Made by a program: the position numbers and the translations under genes | DNA from: Herpomyces periplanetae | Lineage: Eukaryota; Ascomycota; Laboulbeniomycetes; Herpomycetales; Herpomycetaceae | Assembly: GCA_009733715.1 (NCBI GenBank) | Contig: WMKJ01000099.1 | Location: 1 to 47,966, forward strand | DNA: 47,966 nucleotides | Direction of reading: 5' to 3' | The notes under the pieces: generated by a model | Databases searched by the model: none | Told to the model about the DNA's origin: nothing | What the model saw: only the letters and a program-made list of their open reading frames with translations | Shown: piece by piece, positions 40,401 through 47,966 of the stretch | Position numbering within the stretch: the first letter of the stretch is position 1 | Layout: every line of letters begins with the position of its first letter

Positions 40401-40657
40401 TCTACCCAACTTAACCCGTCCATCCATCCATTCCTCATAACAGGTTTTCCCCGGTTCGGGCGCCTGACCCGTATACATTTAGGCCCATCTCAATCACCGC
40501 CTTGATTGTACGTCCATCCACGTCCAATACAAAATCTCTTGGTCCGAATCAACAGACCTGCAGTAAATCATATATCATATACGTCTCCCAAAACCAGTAA
40601 CCCATCCCCTTTCTAACAATCCTCATCCCATACACTCTAACCCTTCAATTATCCATT
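37451..40657. other. Long intergenic region with a minisatellite and a pyrimidine-rich tract
   Basis: There is no confident gene in 3.2 kb. The left part is the upstream region of the P450. About 38100-38830 is more GC-rich and ends in a CACGAYC minisatellite. From about 39130 to 40300 the + strand is CT-rich with Ser/Pro/Leu pseudo-ORFs, which in this window usually marks a leader on the + strand. At 40291 an ATG in good context (CCCCATGGCTGCC) opens ten codons, MAATKQAKSS, before a weak donor GTAAAA. I could not find a matching second exon, so a + strand gene here is only a possibility. Confidence 0.45.
38713..38802 (+). repeat. Minisatellite with 7-bp CACGAYC-type units
   Basis: About 12 tandem, slightly degenerate 7-mers alternating CACGATC and CACGACT/CACGACC. 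Single related words (CCACGATT, CACGATGC) are scattered upstream from 38340 to 38420. Confidence 0.85.
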
Positions 40658-41841
40658 TCATCCTTTCTCCCCTATAAACTTCCTCACTCGATCAATTCGT
40701 AATACCGCCTTTTCCAGTTGATCTAACCTTTTGCGCTTCTCTTTATCTCGAAGCTCCAATATCCGTACCCTCTCCTCCAAATCTGCCCGCTCTTTACGCT
40801 CACGAGCAACCATTTCATTAGCCTGCTGAAATAAAGCTGCACTCAAATCCTCCAGTTCTCGCGATAATATCGTAACTTGTGTTTCCGCCGATGCTCGTAA
40901 CTCTTGTTCACGCGCCAGTCTAGCTCGTAAATCATCCGCAAGTTTATTCGTAACCTCTACATTACTTCCATTCCCAATGTTCGTACCATTTCCTGTTATT
41001 GCTTCGCTACTGTTCACTTCACTTGCTCCACCCGGTTTTCCCGTTAAAAATGCCACAATAGCTGATGCCGTACTTGTTACCGATGTAGCCGATGATACTA
41101 CCGAATTATTTGACGAGGTTGTCCCATTCGATGATGCATTGGAGTTCCGCCCTTCATTCAATCGATCAATTTGCGCCGATTTCTCAAGATGCTCCGTAAG
41201 TTCGTTAACTTTAAATCCCCGAATACATCATCCCCCCCCCGTACTCCAGTTAGCTACTGCTTGCAAATGTATATATATGCATGTGTGTGTGCGTGTGCGT
41301 AAATAACCCTAATTTTATAGCTCGATAAAATCTATTTCAACACTTTCAACTTACCTGCGATAGACGCTTTTGATGCTAATGCTTTAACCTGCGATTCTAA
41401 ATCCGAAATATGTTGTTCAACTTCAACCGGTATCCCATGCGTTGTTTTACAGCGTGGACAAACCGATTTGAACCTTGGTGATGTCACATCATTTCTCAAC
41501 ACTTTAGGCGCCGGTGAGGTTGATACTGAACTTTGTGATGGCGATCTAGGCGATAATCTTCCATCTGACGATATCGACACTGATGCCGTAGTAGATGAAT
41601 CTGATGTGAATGGTTCGTGTACACCATCATTCAAATGATTTCTCCGCCGATCAATCTTTCGTGTTTCTTTTTCAAAGCTTGAACTTCTTAATGAATCCCT
41701 TGTATATTGACTTGACACATCCGTAGCCACCGTCGATCCTGACATTTTAGACGATGTAGATGAAGTACTATCAAGTGAAATATGCGGATTAGCATCTCGA
41801 TTTAACCGGGGAAATTTATCCTTAAAGGGAATATAGGCCAT
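40658..41841 (-). CDS. Sec2-domain coiled-coil protein, probable Rab GTPase exchange factor (two exons)
   Basis: The exons are 41841-41355 and 41208-40658, joined across a 146-nt intron (GTAAGT to TTAAAG, phase 1) that carries a CTAAC branch-like site, giving 345 aa. The N-terminal half is Ser/Thr-rich and ends in a two-cysteine motif, SVCPRCKTTHG, followed by a helix (VEVEQHISDLESQVKALASK). The C-terminal coiled coil contains ELEDLSAALFQQANEMVARE and KERADLEERVRILELRDKEK, which matches the Sec2p GEF helix (L-T/S-x-x-L-F-x-x-A-N-x-M-V). Sec2 activates Sec4/Rab8 on secretory vesicles. The start MAYIPFKDKFPRLNR is preferred over the longer open frame to 41970. The acceptor is the least certain point. 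Confidence 0.75.
41264..41301. repeat. Alternating (TG/CA/TA)n tract in the Sec2-like gene intron
   Basis: ATGTATATATATGCATGTGT followed by GTGTGCGTGTGCG lies within the 146-nt intron; it is alternating purine-pyrimidine with GTGTGC steps as at 631-701. Confidence 0.75.
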
Positions 41842-43215
41842 TATGAATAATTTTGTTGATATTCCAACTTGGAAAGATGATGTGAGATGAGCCGGCGCTG
41901 CCGCCTCTTGTATACAAGAGATAGTTGAGCGTGAGCCTTGATGAATTAGAGGAAAGGGCAAATTAAACAATGAACAAAAAAAAGGATGAACCCTTCACTA
42001 CTTAACGAGAGAAGCTCTGTTAAGGATGAGAATTTGCAGTGCAGAAAAGAATGGAAAAATCTTTCGGAATTAGTAAATGTAAGAAGGAAGATTGTAAGTT
42101 AGCTTAAACGTTAAATTCCCATTATTTTAGTCAAGCGGGGGAATTTTGTTGCATGATCGAGCACAATAAATCTTCCGAGATTCATGTGAAAAGCCGCCGA
42201 CTAAGACTTAGGGTTGGATCACTTGCTGGCCCGCTAGCAGGATCAAAAACGGTTCGTACCGGCGTTGGTGTCGGTGTCGATGTTGGGTCGGTGTCGGTGT
42301 CGATGTCGATGTTGATGTCGGTGTCGATGTCGATATCCGCTGCTTTATCTGCCACTTTGTCTGACCTTAATCGTAAAACAAAGAAATCTGATCATATACA
42401 CAGGAGCAATGGAATATGGTACAGTGACCATTAAACTGTGTAAGTTAAATCAATAGGAGGATGACTTGTGCAGACAAGAGTATATACACATGTAGATATT
42501 CATGCCTAGATTCAACTACTACACCACACGTACACATACATATACACACATCCTCAAACACACCTAAGGCTGCTTCCAAGACCATGTTATCATGTAAATA
42601 GTGAAATCAACAGATCATTAATACGGCTAGCTTGCTATAAGTGTGCATGCGTAGTAGCACATCAAACCTTTCCCTTGATTATTCCTTTATTCATCCTCCT
42701 GAAATGCCCGATTAGCGTTAAAGATTAACAGTTACAAGAATGTCAAGGGCAAATTCTGCTCTAAACTTCAACGTGAAGAAACCGTCGGAGCATTGTGATC
42801 ACTCCACATCTATGCGTTAAACAAATGTTAACCCAATACTTTCTCTCCCCGATAACTTTACTACTCTTCTTCAATCGTTCGATTGATTAAGTTCTCTTGT
42901 AAATACACTTTCAACACTAAACTGTGTGTACACATCATGAATCAATGATCCACCTTGATTGGAAACTTCCCAAATTGAAGTGTCTGTCAAACTCTTGGAT
43001 CGCAGTTCAACAATGTTTTTCAAGGGGAGATCCCTTTTAAATCGCTAGTTTGCTCACTCAAGCTGACTCTGTACTTTCTTGGGAAACTGGATGCTTCAGT
43101 CCTTGAAGACGCGCCGCTAATCAATGAAAACCTTTTGTTGTAAGAATTGCTAAAACATTTCTAAACAGCACTCTATAGCACCGCATCGCATTGCATTGCA
43201 TTACATCGCATCGCA
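41842..43215. other. Intergenic region upstream of the Sec2-like gene
   Basis: AT-rich apart from the GTCGGT/GTCGAT minisatellite. The 93-codon ORF at 42153-42434 is a translation of that repeat (Val-Gly-Val-Asp, Ser-Val-Ser-Met) and not a gene. A GCATC/GCATT pentamer array lies at its end (43181-43217). Confidence 0.5.
42263..42337 (+). repeat. (GTCGGT/GTCGAT)n hexamer minisatellite
   Basis: About 12 hexamer units alternating GTCGGT, GTCGAT and GTTGAT in tandem. Confidence 0.85.
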
Positions 43216-43217
43216 TT
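43181..43217 (+). repeat. (GCATY)n pentamer repeat
   Basis: Seven tandem pentamers of GCATC, GCATT and ACATC type directly after the possible end of the unrecognised minus-strand gene. Confidence 0.8.
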
Positions 43218-44094
43218 AACATTGTTCTTGGATCAAAAGTGGGGTCTTTAGCCTTGGAGTAATGATTTCGCGGTGATCATCGTAACATTGTGTGGTGCAG
43301 CGTATTACTTGGGTGATCAAAGTTACGGAACGCTTTATGCCGCACATCCCGGCAGAGCAAGGATCTGAAAGTGACCGTGTACATATCCGTGAGGTGAATT
43401 CAACTACAACAGTTGGTGATAGTAAACCTTTTTCTGTTATTTTGCTCATTTTACATTCAATGTAACAAAACTGAAATGGATCAGACCGCATCTAATTAAA
43501 TGTTTGTAGCTGGACAAAACGAACATTCATCAACAGTCATCATTTACCTTGAACCATCCTTGCTTACTGCTGTACATGAAGTTTGGCAGAACGTCTGACC
43601 AATTAATTTCCGACATCTCTCTGATAATTATATGGTTAAGTCCATCCTAAGGTAAGGACTACACTTTGTAGATGCCTCTTCACTTGATTATTTCATTAAC
43701 TATACTTTATCCCATGCAAATGTCACTGGGCTAGTGACCCATTAAACTAAAGAGCCCCTTTAGTTAATTCGTTTAGCAAGGCTAATTCAAACTTCCGATC
43801 AATTATTTCTGCAATTTGTAGATCCTTGCTGTAATATTTACATAGATTGCGTGAAACAGATCATGGATTTTCCAGAAGCTACAGCCTGCTGGCCACCTAA
43901 GACTACAAATCCGATTCTATGCTTGCACATCTGCACACTTACACAAGCTTGCATCGGGTGATGGATTGTACGAAAATATAACTTCACTTGCTGCTTTTGA
44001 ACCTTTTGCCTAATATCCTCGTAATTTATGGTAGACCAGAGCAAGGGACTGCTTTCTTCCACAACACCTGCAAAAAAAATCTATATTTTACCGA
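43216..44094 (-). CDS. Exon-like segments of an unrecognised multi-exon gene
   Basis: Three minus-strand segments look like exons. The first runs from a TTTTTTTTGCAG acceptor near 44070 to a GTAAGT donor near 43944 (VVEESSPLLWSTINYEDIRQKV...HHPMQAC). The second is about 43615-43547 (MSEINWSDVLPNFMYSSKQG, then WFK and donor GTAAAT). The third starts after a CATTTCAG at about 43473 and stays open to a TAA at 43216 (FCYIECKMSKITEKGLLSPT...). The second and third join in phase 0. I do not recognise the product, and the order of exons is a guess. A further exon-like piece, ending in RGKFYTDKK and a GTAATG donor, lies near 44430. Codon-like composition and splice signals are the only support. Confidence 0.3.
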
Positions 44095-47000
44095 TATATT
44101 TTACACTTGATCTTTCACTCAGGCATTTGCTACCCATCGATGGGGAACGTTAATTAACTTTGTTCAGATATATTTACGCTACATTAATACGATTAACCCT
44201 ATGTTAATAATATCAACTTTTTATCAGTACAAAGCAACCTGAAAGGTACATTAAATTATTCAAGCTACTGTGGTATTATCTTGTTTATGAATATGCATGA
44301 TTGGCCTATAAAATTAGTTAATATGGCTAACTTTACCATTCGTAGCTTCTTGGATCATCACATTGTATAATTTTACTGTATATTTCAATTTATTCAAGGC
44401 TAGCCTTTAATAATGAATGATTCACATTACCTTTTTATCTGTGTAAAATTTCCCTCTGTTGGATTGTGAACATTCCAATTCAAGGATAATTTTACTGCTG
44501 CACTGCGTAGAAGTATGATTGAATTTTTCGTCAAGTATGGACAGTTTTTTTCTCTAATTCTCACTGAGAAGGGGGAGGGATAGAGCTGAGATGAGTAGTT
44601 CAGTTACACAGCCATGCCGTACACCGAGTTATGCATCAACGCTGCATTTCAAGCTACTCTCTTCCGTATACACCCGCACTTGCCCCAGCCCGGCCAGGCC
44701 TTCGTACTCACCTATACACTCAGTCGAGTACACGTTCATGAATACAGATGGCACCTTCCCCTTAACCAAGTCGGACTAAATCCTCCGATTCATCTCGTCT
44801 CGTCCAATAGCCCCTTCCCACCCTTGTTATTCGTCTCGTCTAGTCCATCACACTATAACTCTTTCCCAACACAGAAGGAATCCAATTCCCTCTTCCTGAT
44901 TTGTCGGTACGTCACATATATCTTCTAAATTTAGATACATTACGTCATGGCTTCGCTCAAACGATTTTGCGCCAAAATGGAAAATTTTCAGGAAAAGTTA
45001 AGTTATGTCGAAATTTTTAAATTGTATCCATTTATCCTAAATTTTTACTTAGTAGTTTTGGTAAATTTAAATATTCTTGGTTACATTTTGGCTTTCAGGG
45101 GTATGTTATATATTGTATGCTTCACAATCATTTCCAACTTTCCCTTCATTGTCATATCTTCTACTATAATGTTTCCATCCAAAACCTACCCCAATATTTA
45201 AACATGTTATGTTTAGCCTTAAATTTGTTCATATATTCTTAACTACTTTAAACTTGTTTACTCATTATGTTCCAAGTTTACATGCGGGATTTAATACGTA
45301 TTCGGGGACCCCTGTAATCCGGGTTATCAAAAGTTGGTTAATTTCCGTTCAATATTAAATTTACTATACGCTCAAAGTTTATGCTTTTAACCTTTTTATT
45401 TTCTCTTTGTTTAAAGTTTTAATGTTTATTCTTTTATCCTACGTCCCCACCTCTCTCTCTCACTTTTGCGTAAACAATATCTGTCACGGTTCACCGATTA
45501 TTCTTTCTCGTTAATATTCTTTTGATACATGTTTCATTTCTCGCCTTACATTTGTTTCCTTCATTAATTGTTTTACTTGCTTCCCCTTCTACTACCATAT
45601 CTTTTCCGTAATACTTCACCTTCACAAATCTCAACTTACTGTTTCGCTGCTCTATCTAACTTCTCAATTGTCTTCCCTATCTACTCACTGCCTTACCAAA
45701 TTTTCTTCTCCTCAATTTTCCCTCGTTCCCTACTTTGCACTTTCTTCCTCACCATGGCCAGTTTCACACCTCATATTTTCTTTTGGTCTTTAAACATACC
45801 CATATTTTTCTCTATTTAACATTGTCTCAAGCAACCGTTTGAATATCCATAACTACTCATCCTTTCTCATTCTCCCAATTCCCCCCTTCATACTCATCTA
45901 TCACCAAAATTAACTTTTTTAGCTCGTTCTGCAGTTCCCCTGACCCTATCAAACTTCACCGTCAACATCGCTTTAACTTTCTTCTCCAAAATTCCAAATT
46001 CCTCCCCCAGCATTTATTTTAACTCTTTCTCTTCATGTATGCCATACGATATGGATGTCACTTATCGTTCAATATCCCATATACCACAAAATATTGTTTC
46101 AATGAAATTCACTCCCGTTCAACCCACTGCGTCATTTTCCTCTTCTATCCCTATACACATCATACATTTTCACTAATACTTAGCTCACCTTGACCATGAA
46201 TCTCCCCTCCTCCAAACAAATATCCCGTCTTCTGACTCCATTCATCAGATAAATTTGCATAAGTTTGGAGTTGGTTTCCGCTGCTCTTTATCCTATTTCT
46301 CCTAATTTGATGTTATATGACTACTGACTTTTCAAGCCTTTCTTCAAATGTAATGTGTATTTTGTCTTTTGAAAATATATCAAAATCCCTACCACCAACA
46401 ACTTTCTACTGTAAACCCTCAATTTTCACAGCCTGTAGTATAGGAAGGTTGTCAATTGAGTAGTCCGAATTTAAAGTTTATTTCCCCACAGTCATTAAAG
46501 CCCCGAACAACGTTTCAACTTGCTCTGCATATACGTATATATATTTTATTAAAAATGCCTCTTTAGCTTTATCTCCCCTTTATATTGTTGTAAATGTACT
46601 GTGATCAATTGCACTATCTCCCGTTATTTTGTCAGGCTGGATCAGCTTAGCCAACGTGCAACTATGTGATCAATCCAACTAAAACTTTTGTGTAGCCTGA
46701 ATTATCCCAAACACAATCAAGAACGATCCGTTGTTTTTGTCGGTATAATGTAAAATATCATACTTCTCCCAAACCTTACCTGGCTGAATGTTTCCATTTT
46801 GTCCTCTCTTTTTCCCTGTCCATCTATACGTGTATCAGCATCGTAATAATCCTTAATTATATCTGTAGACATATACCCTCGCTTTATACTTAATGCACAA
46901 ACCTCTAATTATGCCTCAACTTATATTTTTGCCTTAATCCTTTCCCTTTTTAACACTCTTACAAATCTCTACTATCTCATGCTACCCAATCTTACCTCAT

Positions 47001-47966
47001 CTTGTGCCAATACTTAAACTTTGCTTATTGTTGTAATTCATCGAGAGTAGTGTACATGTTGAGCTAATCTTATTGTTTAGTGACACTTGAAATTATATAC
47101 TTTAACTATCCCAACCAAAATGAATTGCTGTGTGATGTACTTACTCTTATCTGGCAAACAACCACAAAACCCTTGAATATGTTGATTTATATACAACATT
47201 TCGACTAAACTTTTCCACATCAAAATTATATCCAGTATTTGCGAATATCCTATAATGTGTTCGATAGCTTGATTTTTGGACTTTTTGCATTCAGAAATTG
47301 TTCTCCCACTATGCCCCCGTCTCCGGATGTTTTGAACGTTGAAAAGATGTGTACACCTCCGGACCAATCAACCGTTAACTACGAATTTTACATTGGCTAT
47401 AAAACTGTTCAAATAAATCGTAATTAAATAATAATATAATTTCTCATTGTCTTAAGTTGATATGAACTTGAAATACATAAGGCCACTTACTGAACATGCC
47501 ATGTTAACACTGAAAGGATTGCCTTAACTTTTCCCTCCGAACCATAATCTGGCAACTAGAACGAACAAAAATAGCCCATGTTTAATTTGTGCCTGACAAT
47601 TGATACCGTTTCATTGCTATTAAAATAATCGAGATGAATAAGTTAAAAGCTTCGTTAGGAGAAGCAGTCTTCTAAGGTTTTGATCTATGGAATGCTAATT
47701 TACCAGTAAGCTTGTAGGCAAGATGATCCCATTTATACACTCTATATCATTCTCACTTTAGCAAGCTAAATTCAGTCTGCCAAACAAATCAATTATACAA
47801 TAATCCACGTATGCATCATCATACTTAACTATCATCCTTACGCCTATAGATTAAACAGCAAAACTTACTACTTACAAAGATTTCCTGTTTAAGAGAATAT
47901 GAACGTAAGATACCCATGAAGGGGTTATCCCAAAATCCTAATTAAATAAGACTTAAATTCACTAAT
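44095..47966. other. Right flank without a confident gene
   Basis: AT-rich. The 44600-44940 part is a less AT-rich island with copy C of the dispersed CATCTCGTCT element and two apparent overlapping ORFs that I do not trust. From about 45400 to 46200 the + strand is CT-rich, again the leader-like composition, and it may belong to a + strand gene to the right. A 62-codon open stretch at 47239-47427, preceded by an acceptor-like TTGCATTCAG, could be a terminal exon; on the minus strand the same DNA is also open. Nothing here can be named. Confidence 0.45.
44788..44852 (+). repeat. Dispersed CATCTCGTCT element, copy C
   Basis: CATCTCGTCTCGTCCA at 44791-44806 and TCGTCTCGTCTAGTCCAT ending at 44848 are two related motifs about 40 bp apart. 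The second shares 13 exact bases with copy A. Confidence 0.45.

Noticed and set aside
44591-45201. Short + strand ORFs beside the dispersed element
   Set aside because: No conserved content; they overlap each other in different frames and the last one is AT-rich Phe/Leu/Ile low complexity.
1-47966. tRNA genes, rRNA, CRISPR arrays, LTR elements or intact transposons
   Set aside because: By eye I found no tRNA-like B-box/TPsiC pattern, no rRNA, no direct terminal repeats and no reverse transcriptase or transposase motifs; CRISPR is not expected in a fungal nucleus.

Overview
This window is nuclear DNA of a fungus, most likely an ascomycete close to or inside the filamentous Pezizomycotina. The evidence is the gene content: a HacA/Hac1 unfolded-protein-response factor with an Ire1-type intron, an ascomycete-type laccase ending in DSGL, a Pbs2/Wis1 MAP kinase kinase with the long beta2-beta3 insert seen in filamentous ascomycetes, and a Sec2-like Rab exchange factor. 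I cannot name the genus. Spliceosomal introns are few and mostly 66-194 nt, with GTAAGT-like donors and TAG/CAG acceptors. I rebuilt them by hand from phase and homology; several ORFs only make sense once spliced. Intergenic DNA is AT-rich and full of simple repeats.

Layout from left to right. 1-4416: no convincing gene; a purine-rich tract that looks like the leader of a minus-strand gene off the left edge, then a GC island and a 1.6 kb pyrimidine-rich leader. 4417-5828 (+): hacA with a 26-nt unconventional intron. 6381-9116 (-): laccase with a long proline-rich N-terminal region interrupted by one in-frame TAG. 11192-11698 (+): hypothetical protein with a presequence-like start. 11928-14520 (-): Ser-rich coiled-coil protein ending in a spliced LNGCPC-containing exon. 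17136-18803 (+): bystin/ENP1. 20734-22587 (+): PBS2. 22832-23607 (-): GNA1 in three exons. 23897-24565 (-): ATP14 (ATP synthase subunit h) in three exons. 25045-26330 (+): TFIIB. 26721-28305 (+): translin, many exons. 28235-30868 (-): mitochondrial-type AAA ATPase, overlapping the end of translin. 31300-32833 (-): SEC61 alpha. 33661-35254 (+): adenylosuccinate lyase. 35636-37309 (-): cytochrome P450. 40658-41841 (-): Sec2-domain protein. 43216-44094 (-): exon-like pieces of an unrecognised gene. 44.1-47.97 kb: no confident gene.

The genes do not form a dedicated cluster. Most are housekeeping (ribosome assembly, transcription, purine synthesis, secretion, respiration, cell-wall precursor supply), arranged as convergent or divergent pairs. 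HacA, Sec61, Sec2 and Gna1 all serve the secretory/cell-wall route, but nothing in the sequence shows linked regulation.

The strongest observation is the hacA RNA: two 7-nt-loop hairpins with CNGNNG|N cleavage sites flank exactly 26 nt, and removal joins the bZIP frame to a new C-terminal domain. The unspliced frame instead ends in a long hydrophobic segment, reminiscent of XBP1u. Other notable points are the laccase stop codon, the convergent coding overlap of translin and the AAA ATPase, a one-nucleotide frame discontinuity in translin, long pyrimidine-rich leaders on the coding strand, alternating purine-pyrimidine tracts inside introns, and a small dispersed repeat built on CATCTCGTCTNGTCCA.
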